Origin: Kitasatospora cinereorecta | GTDB taxonomy: Bacteria; Actinomycetota; Actinomycetes; Streptomycetales; Streptomycetaceae | Length of the DNA: 64,000 nt | NCBI RefSeq assembly: GCF_024172095.1 | Contig: NZ_JAMZDX010000007.1 | Coordinates: 434,001 to 498,000, forward strand | Direction: 5' to 3' | Shown here: positions 8,460 through 16,094 of the stretch, piece after piece | Layout: each line of letters begins with the position of its first letter | Numbering within the stretch: the first letter of the stretch is position 1 | Position numbers and translations under genes: made by a program | The notes under the pieces: generated by a model | Database searches by the model: none | Seen by the model: the letters and a program-made list of their open reading frames with translations, nothing else | What the model was told of the DNA's origin: nothing

Positions 8460-9206
8460 TCAGAGGGTGCGGGCGAGGAGGGCGAGCAACGACTCCCAGT
8501 GGCGGGCGTCGCCGTCGGGGTGGTACGCGACGGTGTCGGCCTGGGTGAAGCCGTGGCCGGCGCCGGGGTAGACCTCGCAGCGGTGGCGGACGCCGGCGGC
8601 GGTGAGGGCCTTGTCGAGGCGGTCGATCTGCTCGGCGGGCAGGGAGGGGTCCTGGTCGGCGTGGCCGAAGTAGAGCTCGGCACTGACGCGGTCGGCGAGC
8701 AGGTGGGGGCTGTCCGGGGCGTCGGTGGCGAGGCCGCCGCCGTGGTAGCCGGCGGCGGCCAAGACCCGGTCGGGGTAGGTGCCGGCGGTGCGCAGGGCGA
8801 GGACGGCGCCGAGGCAGTAGCCGGTGATGCCGATCGGGCCGTCGACGGCGGCGGGGCATTCGGCGAGGAAGTTCAGGTACGCGCCGGCGTCGCGCATGGC
8901 GCGCTCGGGGGTCAGGGCGCGGACCATCGGCTCGACCTCGGACCAGACGGTCCCGGGGTCGATGACCTCCGGCAGGTCGAGGATCGGCGCCCGGCCGTGG
9001 CGGTGGAAGAGGTTGGGAACGAGCACGGTGTAGCCGGCTCCGGCGAGGCGGTCGGCCATGGTGCGCAGGTGCGGGCGCAGGCCGAAGGCGTTGCCGTAGA
9101 GGAGGACCGCGGGGTGGCGATCGCCGTCGTCCGGGTGGGCGAGGTAGGCGTCCGCGACGCCGTCGGGCGTGGTGATGTCCACGGAGGTTCCGCGTACGGT
9201 GGTCAC
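8460..9206 (-). CDS. dienelactone hydrolase family protein
   Basis: The protein is a 248-residue alpha/beta hydrolase. The nucleophile elbow GITGYCLGAVLALR carries Cys, the acidic residue lies in YFGHADQDPSLP, and His is in YPGAGHGFTQ, giving the Cys-Asp-His triad of dienelactone hydrolases. These enzymes open lactone rings such as dienelactone in aromatic degradation; many homologues act on other esters. GTG 9206 is chosen because GAGGAGAGGA lies just upstream; an earlier in-frame ATG at 9275 lacks support. It is divergently arranged with the DinB-like gene at 9378. Confidence 0.9.
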   Translation of the reverse strand: MTTVRGTSVDITTPDGVADAYLAHPDDGDRHPAVLLYGNAFGLRPHLRTMADRLAGAGYTVLVPNLFHRHGRAPILDLPEVIDPGTVWSEVEPMVRALTPERAMRDAGAYLNFLAECPAAVDGPIGITGYCLGAVLALRTAGTYPDRVLAAAGYHGGGLATDAPDSPHLLADRVSAELYFGHADQDPSLPAEQIDRLDKALTAAGVRHRCEVYPGAGHGFTQADTVAYHPDGDARHWESLLALLARTL

Positions 9207-9377
9207 GGTGGCCGTCCTCTCCTCGGGTGCGTGCCGGGCGGTGGCCCGCACGGCACGGTGCGGCTGATCATCCAAACATCAGGTCGGGCCCGGGGCAAGG
9301 GAGTTCGGACGTGTGCGGCCGGTGCCCGGCGGACAGGGGCAGCCGTGGGGTCGTCACCTGCTGCTAGGGTCCCGCGC

Positions 9378-9881
9378 ATGATGAAGCGCGTGCCGTTCAC
9401 CGGCGAGGAGAAGGAAAGCCTGTTCGTGGCGCTGGACCGGCACCGGGACGCGGTGCTGTGGAAGGTGCAGGGTCTGGACGACGAGCAGCTGCGCCGTCCG
9501 ATGACGCCGTCCGGCACCAATCTGCTGGGCCTGGTCAAGCACCTGGCCGGAGCCGAACTGGGCTGGTTCTGCGAGACGTTCGGCCGGGAGACGGGTCCGC
9601 TGCCGTTCGACCTCGACGCCGACGACACGTCGGACATGCGGGTCGAGCCGCACGAGACGACCGAGGAGGTGCTGGCCTTCTACGCCCGCGCCCGGGCCGC
9701 CTCGGACGCGGTGATCGGCGAGTTGGACCTGGACCACCTGGGCAAGGCGTGGTTCGGTGACGCGGTGTCACTGCGCTGGGTGCTGATCCACATGGCGACC
9801 GAGACGGCGCGGCACGCGGGCCACCTGGACATCCTGCGCGAGCTGATCGACGGCGCGACCGGCGACCACGACCGCAGCTGA
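9378..9881 (+). CDS. DinB superfamily protein (DUF664)
   Basis: The protein has 167 residues in the DUF664/DinB four-helix-bundle pattern: LFVALDRHRDAVLWKVQGL, NLLGLVKHLAGAELGWF and the C-terminal IHMATETARHAGHLDILRELIDG. The histidines in VKHLAG and ARHAGHLD are the usual metal ligands. DinB-like proteins include mycothiol- and bacillithiol-dependent transferases, so a thiol-transferase role is possible but unproven. TAGGGT at 9365-9370 ends 7 nt before ATG 9378, a leaderless promoter arrangement; a second ATG follows immediately at 9381. Confidence 0.87.
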   Translation: MMKRVPFTGEEKESLFVALDRHRDAVLWKVQGLDDEQLRRPMTPSGTNLLGLVKHLAGAELGWFCETFGRETGPLPFDLDADDTSDMRVEPHETTEEVLAFYARARAASDAVIGELDLDHLGKAWFGDAVSLRWVLIHMATETARHAGHLDILRELIDGATGDHDRS

Positions 9882-9923
9882 GCGGCGGCCGACGCCCGGT
9901 CCGGCCGCCGCTCGGGCGATGGG

Positions 9924-10802
9924 TCAACCAGCCGCCGGGGTGGGCGGGTTGACGGGGGTGAGCACGACGAAGTCGGCGCCCCAGGGGTCGACGCAGACGG
10001 CGAGGCGGCCGACGTCCGGGGTGTCGGCAGGCCCCATCTGGACGGTACCGCCGTTGGCGGCGACGGTGGCGACGGCGGTGTCGCAGTCGGTCACGTTGAA
10101 GACCGGGTGCCAGTACGGGCGGCCGCCGGTGAGAGCGAGCATCTCGGCGGGCAACTGCATCAGTCCGCCCTGCATCCGCTCGGTCGGCTGGTCGGCCGGC
10201 GTGATCATGCCGTAGGTGCCGCCCTCGCCGGGCAGCTCCATGTCGTCGTACCGCCAGCCGAAGACGGACCGGTAGAACGATCGGGCGGCGGCGCCGTCGG
10301 TGGTGTACAGCTCGGTCCACATCAGGCTGCCGGGGCGGTCGACGGCCTCCAGTCCCGGTGCCCGGCCGGGCTGCCAGACGGCGAACTGCCCGCCCTGCGG
10401 GTCGCTGTACTGAGCCGCGGTCGCCCAGCCGCCGCCCTCCGTCGGCGGCACCCGGACCGTGCCGCCGGCCTCCTCGACGGCGCGGGTGGTGGCCTGGGCG
10501 TCGTCGGTCCGGTAGTAGATCATCCATGCCGACCGGGCGCCCTCCTCGGTGAGCGGGCCGATCGCCCCGACCAGGTCGCCGTCCGAGCGCAGCAGCCCGA
10601 AACCGCCGGCCGACGCCTCGTCCGCGCCGCTCCCGCCGCTTCCCCCGCCGCCGCTCTCGCCGCCTCCCTCGCTCTCCTCGCCGGGCATCGGTTCGAAGTC
10701 CCAGCCGAGGACGGCGCGGTAGAAGGCCACGGCGGCCGGCACGTCCGGGGAGCCGAGGTCGAGCCAGCAGGGCGCGCCGGGGACGAATTCAGTGGTGATC
10801 AT
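9924..10802 (-). CDS. two-domain VOC family (glyoxalase-like) protein
   Basis: The protein has 292 residues with two vicinal-oxygen-chelate halves. The first is LGSPDVPAAVAFYRAVLGWDFEP to FAVWQPGRAPG; the second runs from MWTELYTTDGAAARSFYRSVFGWRYDD to GADFVVLTPV. A Ser/Gly-rich insert at about residues 42-60 is unusual for the family and is probably a flexible loop. ATG 10802 is preceded by a purine-rich GAAGGGA. VOC proteins include dioxygenases, glyoxalases and antibiotic-binding proteins; with no linked gene, the role cannot be assigned. Confidence 0.88.
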   Translation of the reverse strand: MITTEFVPGAPCWLDLGSPDVPAAVAFYRAVLGWDFEPMPGEESEGGGESGGGGSGGSGADEASAGGFGLLRSDGDLVGAIGPLTEEGARSAWMIYYRTDDAQATTRAVEEAGGTVRVPPTEGGGWATAAQYSDPQGGQFAVWQPGRAPGLEAVDRPGSLMWTELYTTDGAAARSFYRSVFGWRYDDMELPGEGGTYGMITPADQPTERMQGGLMQLPAEMLALTGGRPYWHPVFNVTDCDTAVATVAANGGTVQMGPADTPDVGRLAVCVDPWGADFVVLTPVNPPTPAAG

Positions 10803-11181
10803 GGTGATTCCCTTCGCGGAGATCTCCGGGATTTCAGACTCGCACCGCGGACGGGGCCGCGCGCTCCGGGAGCGGGAATCGGCAATCGGCCCGGAAAACG
10901 ATCTCCGCCGGTCCGCGCGGAGTCCGGTGCGGATTTCGCGAAGATCCGTCGTGCACGCCGTGTGGCGCTGATCCGATGATCCAACGCGGGAGGTAGCGGG
11001 CGGTGCGCCCGGTATCCGGAATGCTCCGAACGTCCTTGTTCCTTGCGCAAAATCGTCACCTTCGGAGCGATTGGCTGGCGTGAGACCGGGCAGAGGCCGC
11101 ATGGCCGCGATTGACCGGCAGGAAATCATCCGCCGCGCCCGCAGGCATAAGGTCGATTGATCCCAGCAGAAAGGCACGAGC
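10803..11181. other. intergenic region between VOC and STAS genes
   Basis: This is a divergent 379-nt gap that is somewhat less GC-rich than its surroundings. It must hold promoters for both flanking genes. I see TTGACC at about 11114 but no -10 at normal spacing, a GAAAGG ribosome binding site for the STAS gene near 11169, and no convincing coding frame, repeat or hairpin. Confidence 0.5.
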
Positions 11182-11595
11182 GTGGCACTCACCGTGAGCT
11201 ACGGGGAACGGTATGGCTGGACGGTCGTCCAGGTGGCGGGCGAGGTCGACATCGCAGGCGTGGTCGCCCTGCGCGAGCGGCTTCAGCGCCTGGTCACCGA
11301 CGGCAACCTGCAGCTGGTGGTGGACATCAGCAGGCTCGACTTCTGCGATTCGACCGGCTTCGCCGTCCTGGTCGCCATCCGTCGCATGCTCGCCGCCCGG
11401 CACGGCCGCCTGCGGCTCGTCCTGCCCGGCCCCGAGGTGCACACCCGCAAGATCCTCACCCTGTTCGGCATCGAGCGGATCTTCGAGGTCCACGACTCGG
11501 TCGAGGACGCCCTGGCCCAGGAGCGGACCGCGGCCTCGTCCGGACACGAAGCGGTGCCGCGGCAGCGGGACGTGGCGTCCGCCGCCGCGGACTGA
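11182..11595 (+). CDS. STAS domain anti-sigma factor antagonist
   Basis: The protein has 137 residues. The STAS core is VVQVAGEVDIAGVVALRERL, LQLVVDISRLDFCDSTGFAVLVAI and LRLVLPGPEVHTRKILTLFGI. Ser57 in DFCDSTGF is the expected site phosphorylated by an anti-sigma kinase of the RsbW type; the unphosphorylated form would bind the kinase and free a sigma factor. No RsbW-like kinase is encoded nearby. It is convergent with the sigma-CAP fusion gene, which uses a different (zinc) regulatory logic, so a direct link is not implied. GAAAGG precedes the GTG start. Confidence 0.93.
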   Translation: MALTVSYGERYGWTVVQVAGEVDIAGVVALRERLQRLVTDGNLQLVVDISRLDFCDSTGFAVLVAIRRMLAARHGRLRLVLPGPEVHTRKILTLFGIERIFEVHDSVEDALAQERTAASSGHEAVPRQRDVASAAAD

Positions 11596-11640
11596 GTCGC
11601 CGACTGAGCCGCCAGACGCGGCTGTCGGCATCGAGCGGAA

Positions 11641-11687
11641 CGGCCGGGCCGCCGTCCCCCGGAGAGTGGGGGAGGGCGGCCCGGCCG
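11641..11687. terminator. bidirectional stem-loop terminator
   Basis: A 13-bp perfect stem (CGGCCGGGCCGCC paired with GGCGGCCCGGCCG) is extended inside by CCCCC/GGGGG. It lies between the convergent STAS and sigma-CAP genes. There is no U-run, as is normal for streptomycete terminators. Confidence 0.75.
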
Positions 11688-11719
11688 GGTCGCGGTGCGG
11701 TCGGGTCAGTCGTCCGGTG

Positions 11720-13357
11720 TCAGCCCGGGGTACCGAAGTCCTGGGTCCACCAAGGGCCGCCGGCGCCGTTGTGGACGCCGACCCCGAGCTCGGTGAACGA
11801 GCAGTTCAGGATGTTGGCGCGGTGGCCCGGGCTGTTCATCCAGCTGGTCATCACCGACGAGGCGCCCTGCTGGCCGCGCGCGATGTTCTCGCCCCAGGAA
11901 CTCCAGCGGTAGCCCGTCGCGTCGATCCGCTCCTGCGGACCGGCCCCGTCCGGGTTGGTGTGGTCGAAGAAGTTGCGCGCCGCCATGTCGTCCGAGTGCC
12001 GCTGGGCGGCCAGCTGAAGCTTGTCGTTGGACTTGACCGGCTTGCAGCCGTTGCGGGTCCGCTCGGCATTGACCAGGTCGATCACCTGCAGCTGGACGCT
12101 CTTCGGCGCGGCCGAGGAGGCCTTCGGCGCGGCGGTGGTCGGCGACGGCGTGGGCGTCGGGGTGGGGGTCGGGCTCGGCGTGGGGGAGTCGGACGGCGAC
12201 GGCGACGGCGAGTCCTGAACGGCCGACGCCACCTCCACCTTGGCCGGCGGCGCGGCGTCCGGCTTCGGCGCCTTGTCCGGCAGCCCGGTCGCGACCACAC
12301 CCGCCACCACCGCCGTGACCACGGCGGCGCCGGCCACCGTCAGCGGCTTGCGGCCGCGCGGGACCGCCCGGCGCCGACCGCCACCGCCGCGGTGCGAGGA
12401 CGGCCGCGGGCCGCCGGAGCCGGAGCCGGGTGCGTGGGAGGCCGGTGCGTGAGTCGCCGGCGCGTGAGTCGCCGGTGCGTGGGAGCCCGGACCGCCCGTA
12501 CCGCCGTGGCCGCCGCCGGTACCGCCGTGGCCGCCCGCACCGCCGGAGCCGCCCGAGCCGCCGGAGAGCAGGTTGGCCAGCAGCGGATGGCCGAGCGAAT
12601 CCGGGAGCGGGACCATCGCCAGACCGGCCAGCAGGCCCTCCGCCGGAACCAGTCCGTTGCGGTGACGCGCGCACGCCCCGCACTCCTTCGCATGGCGGCC
12701 TATTCGCTTGCGCCACAGCGCGCTCGGCTCGCCGTCCCAGCTCGCGGTCAGCTCGGCCAGCCACGGGCAGCGCGGAGTGACCGCCAGCGCCCGCACCACC
12801 ACCCGGGCCGCCTCCAGCTGCGCCTTCATCCGCTGCACCCGGACCGCCGCATGGGCCGGCGCGATCTCCATCGCGTCCGCCAGCTCGGCGCGGGACAGCT
12901 CGCCGGCCGCCTCCTGCCACCACAGCGAGAGCAGGTCCTGGTCGCCCGGGTCCAGCCAGCGGGTCGCCTCGGCGACCTCGCGGCGCTGCTCGGACAGGCC
13001 GAGGCGGACGATGGTCAGGCCGACGAAGTCCGAACCCGGGTCCGGCACGCCGTACGCGGAGTGCAGGTCGTCGCCGGGCGCCGTGGGAGGGGTGTCGCGA
13101 TGGCGGCGGCGGATCTGGTTCATCGCGATCGCCACCAGCCACGAACGGAAGGTGCGCGGGTCGCGCAGTCCGCCGAGGCCGTCCACCGCCCGCAGCATGG
13201 TGTCCTGCACCACGTCGTCGGTGTCCGCGTGCCCCGCCAGCGCCCGTCCGACGATGTTGTAGACCAGCGGCAGGTGTCCGCTGATCAGTTCGGCCGTCGC
13301 CTGTCGGTCGCCGTGCTGCGCCTGTCCGACCAGCGCGGCTGTGCGCTCACTCTCCAC
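11720..13357 (-). CDS. ECF-type sigma factor fused to zinc anti-sigma-like motif, membrane helix and CAP domain
   Basis: The protein has 545 residues with five visible parts. Residues ~1-165 are a sigma-70 region 2/4 pair (NIVGRALAGHADTDDVVQDTMLRAV, FRSWLVAIAMNQIRRR, then the region-4 helix ELSRAELADAMEIAPAHAAVRVQRMK). His222-x3-Cys226-x2-Cys229 matches the zinc-binding anti-sigma motif. Gly- and His-Ala-Pro repeat linkers follow. A single hydrophobic helix spans about 338-358. A Ser/Pro/Thr linker then leads to a CAP/SCP domain (~418-545: VIDLVNAERTRNG, RHSDDMAARNFFDH, WMNSPGHRANIL, WWTQDFG). The topology puts the sigma and zinc parts in the cytosol and CAP outside. GTG 13357 has AGAGGTGG 8 nt upstream; ATG 13405 is an alternative. 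It probably senses the envelope and may need proteolytic release. Confidence 0.88.
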   Translation of the reverse strand: MESERTAALVGQAQHGDRQATAELISGHLPLVYNIVGRALAGHADTDDVVQDTMLRAVDGLGGLRDPRTFRSWLVAIAMNQIRRRHRDTPPTAPGDDLHSAYGVPDPGSDFVGLTIVRLGLSEQRREVAEATRWLDPGDQDLLSLWWQEAAGELSRAELADAMEIAPAHAAVRVQRMKAQLEAARVVVRALAVTPRCPWLAELTASWDGEPSALWRKRIGRHAKECGACARHRNGLVPAEGLLAGLAMVPLPDSLGHPLLANLLSGGSGGSGGAGGHGGTGGGHGGTGGPGSHAPATHAPATHAPASHAPGSGSGGPRPSSHRGGGGRRRAVPRGRKPLTVAGAAVVTAVVAGVVATGLPDKAPKPDAAPPAKVEVASAVQDSPSPSPSDSPTPSPTPTPTPTPSPTTAAPKASSAAPKSVQLQVIDLVNAERTRNGCKPVKSNDKLQLAAQRHSDDMAARNFFDHTNPDGAGPQERIDATGYRWSSWGENIARGQQGASSVMTSWMNSPGHRANILNCSFTELGVGVHNGAGGPWWTQDFGTPG

Positions 13358-13579
13358 TGCGCGGTCCACCTCTGTGTGTCGCCTGTCCGGTACTGCCCTA
13401 CACATGGGAGATCCGGCAGCCGGCCGCCGATAACGAAAACCCGTACGGAACATTCCGGAACCGTCGGACAGCCTGGCGAGTGACCCTAGCGGAATCCCCC
13501 TCTCCGGCCGATGTCGGCCGACTCCGGTCGGGCGAAAACCCTGGTGCGCGGGGGACGGGCCGTGGGTCACTCTGTGCCG

Positions 13580-14218
13580 ATGAGCGGATCCCTGATGACG
13601 ACGGCGGCCGAAGGTGCGGCCGCGGGCCTGGGCGTGGCGATGCCCCTGGGGGCGATCGGCGTCCTCCTGCTGCAGGAGGGGCGGCACGGCTGGCGGGCGG
13701 CGGCGAGCGGCGCGGCGGCCGTGGCCGTGGTGGACGGTCTGTACGCGACGGTCGCCGTCCTCGTCGGGCCGCAGCTGGCGCGGCTGCTCAGTGGGTACGA
13801 GGGGTGGGTGCGGCTGCTGTCGGCCGTGGTGCTCGGAGTGATCGCGGTCCGGGGGCTGCTCTCGCTGCGAGCCGTGGCCGGTACGGCAGGGGCGCAGGCG
13901 GCGGTGGACGGCGGTGGTCCGGCGGCCGGCGGCTCGGGGGCGGGGCGGGCGTTCGTGCGGTTCGGGGTGCTGACCCTGGTCAACCCGATGACCGCGCTCT
14001 ACTTCACCGCACTGATCGCGGCCCGGGGGAGCGGGGGCTCGGGCGGCCCGGTGTTCGTCGGCGCCGCGTTCCTGGCGTCGCTCGCCTGGCAGCAACTGCT
14101 GGCGGCGGGCGGGGCGCTGGCCGGGGCCCGGCTGGGGCCGGGCGTGCGTCGCGCGACGTACGCGTTCGGGTACGGACTGGTGGCGTTCCTGGCGCTGCGG
14201 CTGGCCTTCGCGGGCTGA
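13580..14218 (+). CDS. LysE family amino-acid/metabolite exporter
   Basis: The protein has 212 residues and is very hydrophobic, with about six membrane helices. The opening GAAAGLGVAMPLGAIGVLLLQEG and the central RFGVLTLVNPMTALYFTALI match the LysE/RhtB translocator pattern. These carriers export basic amino acids, homoserine lactones or other small metabolites. ATG 13580 is used because an upstream in-frame GTG at 13511 would add a charged, non-membrane leader; ATG 13595 is also possible. It is divergent from the sigma-CAP gene. The substrate is unknown. Confidence 0.85.
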   Translation: MSGSLMTTAAEGAAAGLGVAMPLGAIGVLLLQEGRHGWRAAASGAAAVAVVDGLYATVAVLVGPQLARLLSGYEGWVRLLSAVVLGVIAVRGLLSLRAVAGTAGAQAAVDGGGPAAGGSGAGRAFVRFGVLTLVNPMTALYFTALIAARGSGGSGGPVFVGAAFLASLAWQQLLAAGGALAGARLGPGVRRATYAFGYGLVAFLALRLAFAG

Positions 14219-14693
14219 CCGTCCGGGGCGGTGGAGGGGCCCTTGTGGTCCGGGCCATAGCGCGCGACGTCGACGCTCGGCGGAGGGTGGAGCGCCCCTC
14301 ACGCAGTGTCGGCGGCACCCGGCGAATCGGGCCCGAAAACCGGTGAGCCGGGTCACAGCGGTCGGCGGCGGACGCCGGAAAATGGCGGCCGACGGGCGGC
14401 GTTTCGGCCGATGTACCGGCGGTAACAGGGCTCTGAGCTGCACAGACCTCGGAATGCTTGGCCTGGCGGCGCAGCCCCCGTAACTTCGAAACCGGTGCAG
14501 GGCGCACCACCCGGGATCACCCCGAAGCAGTTTCCCCGGAGCGGCAGTCGAGCCGCCCGCCGGGACGGGGCGATCGGGACGCGGGCGCGGCGGCAAGCCG
14601 CAGCCGGCCGTCCGAGACACGAAGCACGCCGAACCGGGCTCTCCCCGAGCCCTGGTTCCGCCTGCCCACCCCGGGGCCTCCGAAAGGAACCGT
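14219..14693 (+). other. long upstream region and leader of the Rpf gene
   Basis: This 475-nt region has no coding frame. From the proposed promoter (next entry) to the ATG is about 200 nt of transcribed leader. The leader contains an imperfect hairpin at 14631-14658 (GAACCGGGCTC paired with GAGCCCTGGTTC, one bulge, 5-nt loop) ending 35 nt before the start codon, and a GAAAGGAAC ribosome binding site. Rpf genes of streptomycetes are often under a c-di-AMP (ydaO) riboswitch, but I could not match the conserved ydaO core here. Confidence 0.55.
14458..14486 (+). promoter_or_regulatory. candidate promoter of the Rpf gene
   Basis: TTGGCC at 14458-14463 and TAACTT at 14481-14486 are separated by 17 nt, good matches to the vegetative sigma consensus. 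Transcription would begin near 14493 and give a leader of about 200 nt. Confidence 0.5.
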
Positions 14694-15497
14694 ATGACCT
14701 TCCGTAACGAGACCGCTGCCGCCGAGACCGCCACCACCGCCGCGAAGGGCCGCAAGCGCAACCGCGTGCGGGCCGCCATCATCGCCGGCTCGGCCGTGGC
14801 CGTTCTTCCGGTGGCCGGCCTCGTCACGGCGACCTCGGCCTCCGCCGCGCCGGTGTCCACCTGGGACAAGGTCGCGCAGTGCGAGTCCACCGGTAACTGG
14901 AGCATCGACACCGGCAACGGCTTCTACGGCGGCGTGCAGTTCACCTCCTCCACCTGGGCCGCGTACGGCGGCACCGCGTACGCCCCGCAGGCCAACCTGG
15001 CCACCAAGGCGCAGCAGATCGCGATCGCCGAGAAGGTGCTGGCCGACCAGGGCCCCGGCGCCTGGCCCGTCTGCTCCATCCAGGCCGGTCTGACCAAGGG
15101 CGGCGCCGCCGCCGCGGTCGACACCTCCGCCTCGTCCTCCAACGCCTCCTCGGGCCAGGCCGCCTCGCGCAGCGAGACCCGTGCCCAGGCTCCGCAGGCC
15201 GCCACCCAGCAGGCCGCGCCGAAGCAGGACGCCACGCCGAAGCCGGCCGCTGCCCCGAAGCAGGACACCACCCCGGCTCCGGTCCAGAAGAAGTCCGCCC
15301 CGGCCAAGACCACCCCGGCCCCCAAGGCCCCGGTCAACACCGCCAAGGGCGGCAGCTACACCGTCAAGCCGGGTGACACCCTGAGCAAGATCGCCGCCGC
15401 GCAGGGCGTCGACTGGCACACCCTGTACAACACCAACCACGGTGTCGTCGGCACCAACCCGGACGTCATCTTCCCGGGTCAGGTCCTGAGCATCTGA
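14694..15497 (+). CDS. resuscitation-promoting factor-like muralytic enzyme with LysM domain
   Basis: The protein has 267 residues. The signal peptide is about residues 1-52 (VRAAIIAGSAVAVLPVAGLV...ASA). The Rpf/transglycosylase domain is about 53-130: WDKVAQCESTGNWSIDTGNG with catalytic Glu64, FYGGVQFTSSTWAAYGG and the C-terminal Cys of WPVCS. An Ala/Pro/Lys-rich linker (~145-215) leads to a C-terminal LysM (SYTVKPGDTLSKIAAAQGVDW...). Rpf enzymes cleave peptidoglycan and promote spore germination or growth resumption; LysM anchors them to the wall. GAAAGGAAC precedes the ATG. Its long leader suggests RNA-level control. Confidence 0.95.
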   Translation: MTFRNETAAAETATTAAKGRKRNRVRAAIIAGSAVAVLPVAGLVTATSASAAPVSTWDKVAQCESTGNWSIDTGNGFYGGVQFTSSTWAAYGGTAYAPQANLATKAQQIAIAEKVLADQGPGAWPVCSIQAGLTKGGAAAAVDTSASSSNASSGQAASRSETRAQAPQAATQQAAPKQDATPKPAAAPKQDTTPAPVQKKSAPAKTTPAPKAPVNTAKGGSYTVKPGDTLSKIAAAQGVDWHTLYNTNHGVVGTNPDVIFPGQVLSI

Positions 15498-15524
15498 TCC
15501 AGCGTCCGTCGCACCACCGGACCG

Positions 15525-15557
15525 GGCCACCCCTTCATGTCGGGAAGGGGTGGCCTT
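15525..15557. terminator. bidirectional terminator after the Rpf gene
   Basis: A 12-bp perfect stem (GGCCACCCCTTC / GAAGGGGTGGCC) with a 7-nt loop and a short TT tail lies between the Rpf gene and the convergent regulator remnant. Confidence 0.8.
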
Positions 15558-15581
15558 CCGGCGTTCCCGGACCGCGCGCTG

Positions 15582-16094
15582 TCAGGGTCCGTCGGGCTCG
15601 GTGATCGGCCACGCGATCTCGAGGCGGTTGTCGGGGTGGCCCGGCTCGCCGCACCAGCGGCGGTAGATCTCGTGCACCGGTCCGGCGAAGTCGAAGGCGT
15701 GCGTGGTGATCCAGGAGGCGACGGCGTCGTACGCCGCCAGGATGTCCGGGAACGCGGCGGCGGCGCCGTCCACCACGGTGCTCGCGTACAGCGTCCCGGG
15801 GAGGTCGAGCACGACCATGCCGTCCGGCAGGTCGCCGGGTTGGGCGGCGGCCGCCGCGAACGGCAGACACGCCTCGACCGGTGAGGCGTCCTCCTGGGTG
15901 ACCGGACCGTGGAGGCGGCAGAACGCCGGGCCCGTGAAGGTCAGCAGATCGCGGCCGGCCACCGTGTACATGGCCTGGTAGCTCGACCGCACGAACGCGT
16001 CGAGCCCGGCTGGTCCACGGTCGCGCGGCAGGCCAGGACGCGCTCGGGGCCGCGGCGCGAGGCGGTGATGCGGTGGGTCATCCGGGTCCTTTCG
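15582..16094 (-). pseudogene. C-terminal fragment of disrupted MerR gene: GyrI-like effector-binding domain, frameshifted
   Basis: Reading from 16094 down, the frame gives Arg-Thr-Arg then MTHRITASRRGPERVLACRATVD and continues to Gln-Pro, then shifts. A one-base deletion in the CCGGG run at about 16005-16009 is needed to continue as G-LDAFVRSSYQAMYTVAGRD and on to FCRLHGPV, VHEIYRRWCGEPGH and EIAWPI, the GyrI-like effector domain. A GAAAGGA 5-6 nt before ATG 16081 could allow the fragment to be translated, but it would then frameshift after about 25 residues. The upstream boundary is the left end of the TnpB transposon. This could be a sequencing error, but the gene is already broken by two insertions. 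Confidence 0.8.

Noticed and set aside
12430..12490. CRISPR-like short repeats
   Set aside because: These are 15-bp tandem codon repeats for His-Ala-Pro linkers in the sigma-CAP protein, with no spacers. The tandem repeats at 53866-53950 are likewise Pro-Thr-Asp codons.
11182..13357. STAS protein and sigma-CAP fusion as one regulatory operon
   Set aside because: The genes are convergent with a strong terminator between them, and the fusion carries a zinc-type anti-sigma motif rather than a partner-switching kinase.
14219..14693. ydaO c-di-AMP riboswitch
   Set aside because: It was expected from gene context, but I could not find the conserved core; only a promoter and a hairpin are supported.
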